Assembly (NCBI GenBank): GCA_934725525.1
Contig: CAKVCG010000029.1
Location: 1 to 15,350, forward strand
Reading direction: 5' to 3'
Length of the DNA stretch: 15,350 bases
From: an uncultured Brachyspira sp.
GTDB taxonomy: Bacteria; Spirochaetota; Brachyspiria; Brachyspirales; Brachyspiraceae
The translations under genes were made by a program, and so were the position numbers. Below, piece by piece: positions 1 to 7,104 of the stretch. The notes below the pieces were generated by a model, which worked only from the letters and a program-made list of their open reading frames with translations, was not told where the DNA came from and searched no databases. The stretch's first letter is position 1; every line of letters starts with the position of its first letter.

Positions 1-1
1 A

Positions 2-415
2 AAAATTAAAGAAAAATATAAATTAAATAATGTGATTACAAAAAATATTTTACTTTCAAACGCCGAAAAAGAAATTGATTTTATTTCAATGATAGAAAAT
101 ACTCCGACTATAAAGAAAAATGCAATTACGATAGATAAATTCGTTGAAGAAAATAATATAGAAAAAATAGATTATATAAAAATGGATGTCGAAGGAGCGG
201 AAAGAACGATATTGGAGGGAGCGATAAAAACTATTAAAAAATTCAAGCCCTCTTTAGCGATTGCCATTTATCATGGAAGCAAACTTTTTATGGAAGATTT
301 TTACGATATTCCGCTTTTTATAAAAAATACTATGGGCGAAGATTATGAATATTATATAAGAACTTTTCACCCTGCAGGATTAGAGACTATTCTTTTTTGC
401 AAACCTAAAAATTAA
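2..415 (+). CDS. FkbM-family SAM-dependent methyltransferase, C-terminal part (5' end outside window)
   Basis: The reading frame is open to the left edge, so the GTG at 32 is probably not the real start and this is the last ~137 residues of a longer protein. The diagnostic stretch is IDYIKMDVEGAERTILEGA, followed by KPSLAIAIYHG. This matches the FkbM methyltransferase fold, in which the acidic DVEGAE strand lies in the C-terminal half of the Rossmann domain. Members O-methylate sugars or other small acceptors and often sit in polysaccharide or glycan clusters; the acceptor here cannot be read. The SAM-binding glycine motif must lie upstream of the window. The gene converges on flgD, with 254 bp of repeats between them. 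Family assignment is good; function is inferred from the family only. Confidence 0.8.
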   Translation, partial: KIKEKYKLNNVITKNILLSNAEKEIDFISMIENTPTIKKNAITIDKFVEENNIEKIDYIKMDVEGAERTILEGAIKTIKKFKPSLAIAIYHGSKLFMEDFYDIPLFIKNTMGEDYEYYIRTFHPAGLETILFCKPKN

Positions 416-436
416 AAAAAGAGACTGTTTTAATTT

Positions 437-636
437 GTCATCACGAGCGACTAATTAAGTAAGCAGAGTAATCTATATATGCGCAGATTGCTTCGGCTAT
501 AAATAGCCTCGCAATGACGACAATTATTTTAGCGCTGTCATTGCGAGTAAAACGAAGCAATCCACTATTTATGAATTTAAATTTTTAAAATAAATTTTAT
601 TAAATTGGATTACTTCTGGTTTCGTCCCGTAATGAC
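437..636. repeat. Family A palindromic repeats, four units in alternating orientation
   Basis: Four related ~28-37 bp units lie at 437-473 (forward), 485-520 (reverse), 537-563 (forward) and 607-636 (reverse). Forward units start GTCATTGCGAG or a variant and end GAAGCAATCC or a variant. Each is itself a hairpin with ATTGC/GCAAT or ATTAC/GTAAT arms. Unit 485-520 has an inner stem GGCTA/TAGCC. Neighbouring forward and reverse units can also pair with each other as longer imperfect hairpins. The block is visibly richer in GC than the surrounding DNA and fills the space between the convergent FkbM gene and flgD. Two more units lie at 15139-15213. Orientation alternates and spacing is irregular, so this is not a CRISPR array. 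Confidence 0.85.
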
Positions 637-669
637 AACTAAATTATAGTCGTTGCAAACTAATTTTAA

Positions 670-1320
670 TTATTCCGCCGAACGCAAAATTGGAGAACTT
701 CCATCCGAATTATCTGAACCGTCTTCTTCCGCCGAAGGTCTTGAAATAATTTGAGATTTTTGAGCCAAAGAAGATTTAAATACTTTTGTGGCTTCGTCTT
801 CCGTTTGCGCGTCCATTATTCTTTGAGTTGCGGCGGATTCTGAAGCTATTAACTCTCCGCTCGAATGAACTATCATAACATCTTCGGGACGAACCGTTAT
901 CAAACCGTTTTCGGTTCTCACGGCTAACGCGACTCCCGTATCGTTTTCCATAACCATTTCAACCGGTCCCAAAAATCTATTTCCCGCTTCGTCCATAACT
1001 TCCACGCTCTTGCCAAGCATAGAATAACCCGTTTGACTCGAGTAAAAGTTTTTCATTGATTCCAAATTTTTATTAACCTGCGTCATTTGTTCCACGGAAG
1101 AGAATTGCGCAAGTTGAGCTATCATATCTCTATTATCCATAGGAGACAAAGGGTCCTGATGACTCATTTGAACGGTTAATAATTTTAGAAAATCGTCCTT
1201 TCCTAAAGAATTTTTGCTCGGGTCTCTCTCGTAATTATTTTGCAAATTAAAAGCGCCCACTTCGTTTTTAAGTATTCTTATTTCTTTATCAGTCATTCTT
1301 AAAGCTTCCGCAGATAACAT
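670..1320 (-). CDS. flgD: Flagellar hook capping protein FlgD
   Basis: FlgD is the scaffold that caps the growing hook and lets FlgE subunits assemble; in spirochetes it acts on periplasmic flagella. The FlgD N-domain is clear at residues 39-90: LGKDDFLKLLTVQMSHQDPL, then the segment around NRDMIAQLAQFSSVEQM. Residues ~100-150 form a small beta domain (LGKSVEVMD...GLITVRPEDV). The last ~35 residues are a Ser/Asp/Glu-rich tail without recognisable fold. The start is supported by AAGGAGA a few bases upstream of the ATG. It lies 38 bp downstream of fliK and is probably cotranscribed. Its coding sequence uses noticeably more GC-ending codons than fliK. No flgE follows; the cluster ends here at repeats. 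Confidence 0.95.
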   Translation of the reverse strand: MLSAEALRMTDKEIRILKNEVGAFNLQNNYERDPSKNSLGKDDFLKLLTVQMSHQDPLSPMDNRDMIAQLAQFSSVEQMTQVNKNLESMKNFYSSQTGYSMLGKSVEVMDEAGNRFLGPVEMVMENDTGVALAVRTENGLITVRPEDVMIVHSSGELIASESAATQRIMDAQTEDEATKVFKSSLAQKSQIISRPSAEEDGSDNSDGSSPILRSAE

Positions 1321-1358
1321 TATTATCTCCTTAAATTTTATTTATAAATTATTTTAAA

Positions 1359-2858
1359 TTATATCAATAAATTTAATTTTCTTTCTGGGACAATATAATT
1401 TCTAATATCCGTCACAACTTCTTCCGCAAAATCTCCGCCTTCTCTTCCAAATTTTCCAAAAGGATTACCATTCGCAAATTCGAAAAATTCTTCGTTCGGC
1501 ATATCTTGTCGCAACATTACATCGAAACCTTCTATATTTATTCCGATTTCGTTTAAAGATGTTATTACCGTATCCAAATTCTTTGTAAATATATCTTTTA
1601 TTTCCGCGTTGTCGACAAATATTTTTCCGACAAAATTATCGCCTTCCATACTTATTTTTAATCTAACTTTTCCTAAATATTCGGGATTGAGAGACATTAA
1701 AACTTCGCTCTTTCCGTTATTAATCGCGACTTGAGCTTTTTCAACGAGTTTGCCCATCAAATCTTGAAATTTAATCATATTTTCGGTTAGACTATTTGAG
1801 TTTTGAGCTTTTGAAACATTATTATAATGATTAAAACCTTTCAAGTTAGCGCCTTCGGGAGAATCCTTCATATTTATAATCGTAATCTCCGCTCCGTTAT
1901 CGTCCGAAATTGTTTTATTCAAATTGTTACTAAAATTATTATTTAAGTTTTCCGTTTTGTTTTCGCGTTTATTCGATTGAATATTGTCTTCAAAATCAAA
2001 ATTATAATCGGAATTAATCTCTTCAATATTTTCCGTATTTTTATTTAATTCGGTTTCTTTCAAATTTTCTTTCAATTCTTTTATACTTTTTTCTTCCAAA
2101 TTTTTAATTTGCAATTCTTTCGTATTTTTGCTTTTTTCTTTTGAATTTTCTAAAATTAAATTTTTTATATTTTCCAAAGATTCAAATAAATTTAATAATT
2201 CTTCTTTTTCTTTATCGTTTAATTCTTTCGATTCTAATTTTTTTATTTCTTTATTTAAATCGTTTATTTCTTTTATAAGATTTTCTTTTTCTTCTTTGGT
2301 AATATTTAACGAGGATAATTTTTCCGCATTCTTATCGGACTTTATATTTTTTATTGACAAATTATTTTTTTCTATATTTTCTATAATATTTTTTGCTTTT
2401 TCTTCTACAGATTTAAGAGATGCAATTTTTATCTCATCGGAATTTAAATCGTTGGATTTTTCTTTATTTTCATTAATGGCGTTATTTTCGACTTTTTCAT
2501 TTTCCAAAGAATTTTCTAAATTTTCATTATCAATTTTATTTTCTATATTTTCTTCTTTATTATTTTTTATTTGATTATCGTTTTGACTTTCCAAATTGTC
2601 TTTAAATTCTTCGACTTTACCGTCTTCCATAGTTTCCAAATATTTTTGAAAATCATCGTTATCATTTTCTATATTGTCATAACTTTTATAATCTTCTCTA
2701 TCGACTATTTTATTTGAAGAACTTTCCGAATAAATATCTTCTTTTTGAATTTTATTTAACATTTCGGCAAAAGAATTATCGTTAATAATCTCAACGCTAT
2801 TATTATAAGAAATATTATTATCCGCAAAAGTTAATAAATTGCCAACTCCGTTTATCAT
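1359..2858 (-). CDS. fliK: Flagellar hook-length control protein FliK
   Basis: FliK is a secreted molecular ruler that also switches the export apparatus from hook to filament substrates. The C-terminal hook-length domain (about residues 365-450 of 499) contains the hallmark MSLNPEYLGKVRLKI, followed by an alternating hydrophobic stretch ending GFDVMLRQ. Residues ~50-330 are low-complexity, rich in Asn, Glu, Lys and Ser, with predicted coiled-coil stretches such as the segment around KEEKENLIKEINDLNKEIKK, typical of the ruler region. I chose the ATG at 2858 over the in-frame TTG at 2876 because AGGA lies 9 bases before this ATG. It sits between a LemA-like gene (78 bp upstream) and flgD. Spirochete literature also calls this gene tap1. 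The confident part is the C-terminal domain. Confidence 0.9.
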   Translation of the reverse strand: MINGVGNLLTFADNNISYNNSVEIINDNSFAEMLNKIQKEDIYSESSSNKIVDREDYKSYDNIENDNDDFQKYLETMEDGKVEEFKDNLESQNDNQIKNNKEENIENKIDNENLENSLENEKVENNAINENKEKSNDLNSDEIKIASLKSVEEKAKNIIENIEKNNLSIKNIKSDKNAEKLSSLNITKEEKENLIKEINDLNKEIKKLESKELNDKEKEELLNLFESLENIKNLILENSKEKSKNTKELQIKNLEEKSIKELKENLKETELNKNTENIEEINSDYNFDFEDNIQSNKRENKTENLNNNFSNNLNKTISDDNGAEITIINMKDSPEGANLKGFNHYNNVSKAQNSNSLTENMIKFQDLMGKLVEKAQVAINNGKSEVLMSLNPEYLGKVRLKISMEGDNFVGKIFVDNAEIKDIFTKNLDTVITSLNEIGINIEGFDVMLRQDMPNEEFFEFANGNPFGKFGREGGDFAEEVVTDIRNYIVPERKLNLLI

Positions 2859-2936
2859 AATTAAAATTCCTGTCAATTAATTTTATATATTGCTACAATT
2901 ATAATCGGAAGCCTTGAATTTTACTTGATAAAAATT

Positions 2937-3545
2937 TTAATCGAAAATACGCGAAGTTTGAGATATTATATTCGTTCCAGTTTCAAAAGTCAAAAATGGA
3001 AATTTCCCCATTATTCCCGCGACTATACTCGAAGGAGGCAACGACGTTAATCTATTATATTCGGTTATATGATTATTGTATATTTCTATCGCTTTTTTTT
3101 CTTCCTCGATTATCGGTCTTATATAGGACAACGCTTTTATATATCCTTCGTTCGTTCTCAAAACTGGATAATTTCTCGCCGTATAATTAATTTTATCTAT
3201 ATTTTCCTGTATTCTCGCCTGCAAATATTGGAATTCCTGAAAAGTAATCGGTTTTTCTATCAAAGTTCTATCGATGTTTATCAAATTTATTCTTCTTATA
3301 TAATTGCTTAAAGAATTCAAAACATATACATCTATTCTCGGAATTACCGAAACCGCGTTATAATAATTAATCGAAGCTATATTTTTGTTTGAATAAATTT
3401 CTATTATTTTATTTAAAGAAGCTCTTGAAAGTTCTTCCTCCGTTATTATAGATTTTCTTACTGATGAACTTACAATAATCACAAATATACCGATAGCCAC
3501 TATATTAATAATTATAAACATTATGGACACTACAAAACCCTTCAT
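2937..3545 (-). CDS. LemA-like membrane-anchored protein
   Basis: A single N-terminal hydrophobic helix (residues ~4-27, starting MKGFVVSIMFIIINIVAIGI) anchors a mostly helical domain. Near the C-terminus, IEIYNNHITEYNRL followed by PPSSIVAGIMGKFPFLTFE resembles the end of LemA-family proteins (YN..V..YN.....P...VA...GF....F). Earlier segments NYYNAVSVIPRIDVYVL and NYPVLRTNEGY also fit the family's helical bundle. The function of LemA proteins is not settled. I prefer the ATG at 3545: an upstream in-frame ATG at 3605 would put 20 residues before the membrane helix, whereas TTAGGG precedes 3545. It lies upstream of fliK in the same direction, so a flagellar or envelope role is possible but not shown. 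Length from this start is 202 aa. Family call is moderate. Confidence 0.6.
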   Translation of the reverse strand: MKGFVVSIMFIIINIVAIGIFVIIVSSSVRKSIITEEELSRASLNKIIEIYSNKNIASINYYNAVSVIPRIDVYVLNSLSNYIRRINLINIDRTLIEKPITFQEFQYLQARIQENIDKINYTARNYPVLRTNEGYIKALSYIRPIIEEEKKAIEIYNNHITEYNRLTSLPPSSIVAGIMGKFPFLTFETGTNIISQTSRIFD

Positions 3546-3605
3546 TATAAATACCCTAAATATGATTAAAAATTGATTATTTCGTATATATATATAACAT
3601 TTCAT

Positions 3606-3634
3606 TTGACAAAATGTTAATTATATATTAATCT
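3606..3634 (+). promoter_or_regulatory. Possible promoter for the HTH-receiver gene
   Basis: TTGACA at 3606-3611 is a perfect -35. The best-placed -10 (TAATCT, 3629-3634, 17-bp spacer) is weak, matching only three of six bases of TATAAT. The same palindromic sequence gives TTGTCA on the other strand, so the region could also drive the divergent LemA-like/fliK/flgD unit. AAGG at 3663-3666 is the ribosome binding site for the ATG at 3678. Confidence 0.4.
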
Positions 3635-3646
3635 TTATTAATCTTT
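3627..3646. repeat. Perfect 10-bp tandem repeat, candidate operator
   Basis: ATTAATCTTT occurs twice without a gap (3627-3636 and 3637-3646), immediately downstream of the TTGACA and upstream of the ribosome binding site of the HTH-receiver gene. The 10-bp period is about one helical turn, placing both copies on the same DNA face, as expected for two adjacent regulator half-sites. In such AT-rich DNA chance is also possible. Confidence 0.4.
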
Positions 3647-3677
3647 TTGAAAACCTATATTTAAGGTATTATTATTT

Positions 3678-4283
3678 ATGAATGATAATGAAATCATATA
3701 TGACGATGACGATTTGTTGTCCCCGATAGATGCCGCAAAATTGGTAGGAGTTTCCAGAACTACGGTAAATTACTGGATTAGATATTATGGACTTAAAGCT
3801 GATATTACTCCCGGCAAAAGATATAAAATAAAATATTCTGATTTTAAAATATTTTTAGCCTTCAATAAAAAAGAAAAGCAAATGAAATTAAAGAGAAAAA
3901 CTTTAAGGTATAAAATAGCGATAATAGAACCTACTTTAATCACCAGAAAAAATTATATAGAATGGCTTAAAGACGATTACGATATAGTATGCGTGTCTAA
4001 TTTAATAAAACCTTTAAGAGAGTTAAAAAAAATATCCCCGGATATAATTTTAATGGATATAAATCTATCGGAAGATAAAGATTATTTTTATATATTAGAC
4101 GAAATAAAAGGAGAAATTAAGTTAAGAAACGCTCTTATAATAATTATAACCAAAAAATATAATGAAGACGATGTGGTTAATGGATTTGAAAGAGGCGCAT
4201 GCGATTATGTAAAAAAACCGGTAGGGCAGAACGAACTTAAAGCGAGAATAAAAAATTTATTAAGGTTCTTTATCGACATATAA
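3678..4283 (+). CDS. DNA-binding response-regulator-like protein (N-terminal HTH, C-terminal receiver)
   Basis: Residues ~13-62 form a MerR/excisionase-type winged helix-turn-helix: LSPIDAAKLVGVSRTTVNYW, then a wing around ITPGKRYKIKYSDFKIFL. After a basic linker (KKEKQMKLKRK), residues ~78-200 form a CheY-like receiver. The phospho-acceptor Asp is D127 in DIILMD, the switch Thr is T158, and the conserved Lys is K180 in VKKP. The usual pair of acidic residues that bind Mg is E84-P85, so one acid is missing. Most response regulators have the receiver first; here the order is reversed. No histidine kinase is adjacent. It probably regulates transcription in response to phosphorylation or a phosphorylation-like signal. 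The target genes are unknown; the tandem repeat just upstream suggests autoregulation. It ends 1 bp from the stop of priA. Confidence 0.8.
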   Translation: MNDNEIIYDDDDLLSPIDAAKLVGVSRTTVNYWIRYYGLKADITPGKRYKIKYSDFKIFLAFNKKEKQMKLKRKTLRYKIAIIEPTLITRKNYIEWLKDDYDIVCVSNLIKPLRELKKISPDIILMDINLSEDKDYFYILDEIKGEIKLRNALIIIITKKYNEDDVVNGFERGACDYVKKPVGQNELKARIKNLLRFFIDI

Positions 4284-4284
4284 T

Positions 4285-6270
4285 CTATAGCATATTTATC
4301 GGGTCTATATCTATTTCAATATAATTTCCTTTTTGAGCCATGAAATTATTAGACAGTTTTTCAAAAAATTCTTTAAGCAAAGAATGAGACGCCGTTTTTA
4401 TTAAAATATTCCATCTATAATATTTATTTAATTTACTCATTATGCAAGGAGTCGCTCCCAATATTTCAAGTTTGTCTTTATATTGATAAGTCAATGTTCT
4501 AACCAAATCGGCTATCGTATTCGAGTCGCTTTCGACTTTTTTTTCGTTCTCTCCTCTTATAACCAATCGAACCAATCTTGAAAACGGCGGATAATTAAGA
4601 GGCGATTTTCTTTTTACTATTTCGCTATTATAGAAAGAAATATAATCATGATTTTTTGCGTATTCTATACTATAATGATTTGGCGAATAAGTTTGAATAT
4701 AAACGATTCCTTTTTTTTCTCCTCTTCCGCTTCTGCCCGCCACTTGAGTTATCAAATTAAATGTTCTCTCCGAGCTTCTGAAATCTGGAATATGAAGCGA
4801 CATATCCGCGAAAAGCACTCCGACTAAAGTGACATTCGGAAAATCAAGTCCTTTAGCTATCATTTGAGTTCCGACTAATATATCAATCTCTCCGTCCGCG
4901 AATCTTTTAAATATTTTTTCGTAATTTTTAGTTCCGCCAACCGTGTCTTGGTCTACTCTCTCTATTATAGCGTTTGGAAAAAGTATATTCAAATGTTCTT
5001 CCACTTTTTCCGTTCCGCTTCCTATTCTTTCAAAATGTCCTATTTTACATTCTCCGCAAATCTCTTCCAAAAATTGAGTGTATCCGCAGTAATGACACAT
5101 AACGGTATTCTTTTTTTTATGATATGTAAGCGAAACCGAACAATTTGGACATTCCAATACTTTTCCGCAATGCGAACAGCTGACTACGGGCGCATAACCT
5201 TTTCTATTCAAAAACAATATTATCTGTTCTTTCAATTCCAATTTTTTATTTATCTCTTCGACTAATTTTTGAGTTATCATTGGAAAAACTTCCGATTTTT
5301 TTTCTTTTTTCAAATCGAGTATTTTCACTTCGGGCATATTGATTGAAGAGGCTCTTTTAGTCAAAGTCAAAAGTTCTATTTTGCCGTTTTGAGAATGATA
5401 AAAACTTTCAATGGAAGGCGTCGCGCTTCCCAATAGTAAAGTGGCGTTTTCTTTTTCTTTTCTATAAAACGCGATTTGTCTCGCATGGTATCTCGGAGTT
5501 TCGTTCGATTTATAACTCGTTTCATGCTCTTCGTCTATGACTATTATACCCAAATTATTTGCGGGAGAAAATATCGCGCTTCTCGCTCCTATGACTATTT
5601 TTATTTCGTTTTTTTTTATCATTTGCCAATATCTATATTTTGAAGTCGGAGATAATTTACTATGCAAAACGGCTATTTTTCCTTCAAATCTTTCGGCGAA
5701 TCTTTTTATCGTTTGCGGAGTTAACGATATTTCGGGAAGTATTACTATAGCCTGTTTGCCCATATCGACTACTTTTTTTATCGCTTGCAAATAGATTTCG
5801 GTTTTTCCGCTTCCTGTGACGCCATGCAGTAAAAAAGTTTTACCATTTTTTGATTCTATACTTTCGGAAATTTTTTTTAAAACATTTTCCTGCTCTTCGT
5901 TTAATTTCAAATAAGGTTTTTGTTTTGCTGGAATCGGTTTCGCTTTTTTTTCAATTTTTGCGGGATTTCCCGCTGGAAGCGACGCGAATAAAGATTCTCC
6001 AAAAGAAGAATGGTAATACTTACTCATCCATTTCGCAAGCTCAAATTCTTTATACGAACATATAGGCTCGATGTCTATTCTCGCTTTTATTGGATAGACT
6101 TTGAAATTGCCTTCGGACTCTTCGGTTTCTTCTATTACGATACCTTTAATATTTCTATTTTTTACTGGAGCTACCACTCGGCAACCTACTAAACTGTCTT
6201 TTATTTCTTCGGGTCTTTTATAAGTAAGAATTTTATCAAACGGAAGATTAAAAACAACTTTAACGAACAT
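4285..6270 (-). CDS. priA: Primosomal protein N' (replication restart helicase PriA)
   Basis: PriA recognises stalled or collapsed forks and reloads the replicative helicase. The protein is 661 aa with the family's full architecture. The N-terminal 3'-end-binding domain occupies residues ~1-100. The Walker A GVTGSGKT is at 150-157 and the DEEH box at 246-249. Eight zinc-binding cysteines lie at 365, 368, 374, 377, 392, 395, 405 and 408. Helicase motif VI, QVAGRSGRG, is at 509-517. All catalytic and zinc residues are intact. Its ATG overlaps the stop of the upstream dksA-like gene by one base (TAATG), so the two are probably translationally coupled. It is the last gene of the rplM-rpsI-dksA-priA unit and converges on the HTH-receiver gene with a single base between stops. 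Confidence 0.97.
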   Translation of the reverse strand: MFVKVVFNLPFDKILTYKRPEEIKDSLVGCRVVAPVKNRNIKGIVIEETEESEGNFKVYPIKARIDIEPICSYKEFELAKWMSKYYHSSFGESLFASLPAGNPAKIEKKAKPIPAKQKPYLKLNEEQENVLKKISESIESKNGKTFLLHGVTGSGKTEIYLQAIKKVVDMGKQAIVILPEISLTPQTIKRFAERFEGKIAVLHSKLSPTSKYRYWQMIKKNEIKIVIGARSAIFSPANNLGIIVIDEEHETSYKSNETPRYHARQIAFYRKEKENATLLLGSATPSIESFYHSQNGKIELLTLTKRASSINMPEVKILDLKKEKKSEVFPMITQKLVEEINKKLELKEQIILFLNRKGYAPVVSCSHCGKVLECPNCSVSLTYHKKKNTVMCHYCGYTQFLEEICGECKIGHFERIGSGTEKVEEHLNILFPNAIIERVDQDTVGGTKNYEKIFKRFADGEIDILVGTQMIAKGLDFPNVTLVGVLFADMSLHIPDFRSSERTFNLITQVAGRSGRGEKKGIVYIQTYSPNHYSIEYAKNHDYISFYNSEIVKRKSPLNYPPFSRLVRLVIRGENEKKVESDSNTIADLVRTLTYQYKDKLEILGATPCIMSKLNKYYRWNILIKTASHSLLKEFFEKLSNNFMAQKGNYIEIDIDPINML

Positions 6271-6635
6271 TACATTTTTTCACAACGTCTTTTATATTCG
6301 TATTTTGACATACAATTTACGCATCTTAAAGTATAAGGTATAGCCGTTAATCTATCATCGCTAATTTCTTCTTTGCAGTCTATACATTTTCCGTAAGAGC
6401 CGTCCTCGATTCTTTTAAGAGCGTTATTTAAAGCTTCCAATTTATCTTTGTCTTTTTGCGAAGAATTAACCAAGCTTTGTTTCTCGTAAGTTTGAAAAGC
6501 TATATCCGCCATATCTCCGTGAGCCTCTTGTTTTAGCGCTTCGTAAGTCTCGTTTCCGCTCAACAATTCGTCTAATGTTTTTCTTTTTTCTTCAAGTATC
6601 AAATCTTTAAATTTTTTCAATTTTTTAGCGTTCAT
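6270..6635 (-). CDS. dksA: DksA/TraR-family zinc-finger transcription factor
   Basis: DksA-type proteins enter the RNA polymerase secondary channel and, with ppGpp, adjust rRNA, ribosomal-protein and amino-acid promoters. The protein is 121 aa, near the short end of the family. Residues ~1-80 form the coiled-coil arm. At the bend the sequence GDMADIA carries the D-x-x-D-x-A tip motif (D41, D44, A46) equivalent to the acidic tip of E. coli DksA. The C4 zinc finger is formed by CIDC and CVNC (residues ~84-107). AAGG eight bases before the ATG supports the start. It sits between rpsI (52 bp upstream) and priA (1-bp overlap), so a growth-rate regulator appears to be cotranscribed with ribosomal proteins. 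DksA rather than TraR is favoured by the tip motif; the symbol is by family. Confidence 0.85.
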   Translation of the reverse strand: MNAKKLKKFKDLILEEKRKTLDELLSGNETYEALKQEAHGDMADIAFQTYEKQSLVNSSQKDKDKLEALNNALKRIEDGSYGKCIDCKEEISDDRLTAIPYTLRCVNCMSKYEYKRRCEKM

Positions 6636-6687
6636 ACAAAAACCTTAATACATAATTTGTAAAAGTATTTTAAATATTTCCAAAATA

Positions 6688-7086
6688 TTATCGTTTGGAG
6701 AATTGGAAAAGTTTTCTCGCTCCAGACCTTCCGTATTTCTTCCTTTCGACTTCTCTCGAATCTCTCGTAATAAAACCGTTTCTTTTCAATGCAATTCTAA
6801 AATCCTGATTTTCCGCTATCAAAGCTTTCGCTATTCCATGTCTAACCGCATCGGCTTGAGCGCTTACTCCTCCGCCTCGAACATTTGCAAACACATCGTA
6901 TTTTCCAAAATTTCCCGTTATTCTTAAAGCGTCTTCAACGACTTTTATCAAAGCCGCTCTGTTGCAAAAATAATCCGTATAATTTTTACCGTTTATTAAA
7001 ATCTTTCCGCTTCCTAAAGCGATTCGAGTTCTTGCGTTAGCCGTTTTTCTTTTTCCCGTAAAAATACTTAATTGTTTTGCAGCCAT
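6688..7086 (-). CDS. rpsI: Small ribosomal subunit protein uS9
   Basis: Part of the 30S head, whose C-terminal tail contacts P-site tRNA. The 132-aa protein has the full family pattern: FTGKRKTANARTRI near the start, the glycine-rich VRGGGVSAQADAVRHGIAKA in the middle, and the invariant C-terminal end ARKLFQFSKR. The start is supported by AGGAGAA seven bases upstream. It follows rplM by 18 bp, the near-universal L13-S9 arrangement, and is followed by the dksA-like gene. Confidence 0.98.
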   Translation of the reverse strand: MAAKQLSIFTGKRKTANARTRIALGSGKILINGKNYTDYFCNRAALIKVVEDALRITGNFGKYDVFANVRGGGVSAQADAVRHGIAKALIAENQDFRIALKRNGFITRDSREVERKKYGRSGARKLFQFSKR

Positions 7087-7104
7087 TATTTATTCTCCTA
7101 TTTT

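Noticed and set aside
32..34. GTG as true start of the FkbM gene
   Set aside because: The frame remains open to the window edge and the methyltransferase N-terminal half would be missing.
437..636. CRISPR array
   Set aside because: Units alternate in orientation, differ in sequence and have irregular spacing; no cas genes are present.
2128..2574. 148-aa plus-strand frame inside fliK
   Set aside because: It is the antisense of the low-complexity Asn/Glu/Lys ruler region, giving an implausible Phe/Ser-only product with no ribosome binding site.
2880..2930. Sigma-28-like promoter for fliK (minus-strand TCCGATTA with a TAAA upstream)
   Set aside because: The gap between the TAAA element and TCCGATTA is about 6 bp instead of ~11, and no -35 lies 17 bp before the overlapping TATAAT.
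3543..3605. ATG at 3605 as start of the LemA-like gene
   Set aside because: It adds 20 residues before the membrane helix and overlaps the likely promoter region; the ATG at 3545 has a better ribosome binding site.
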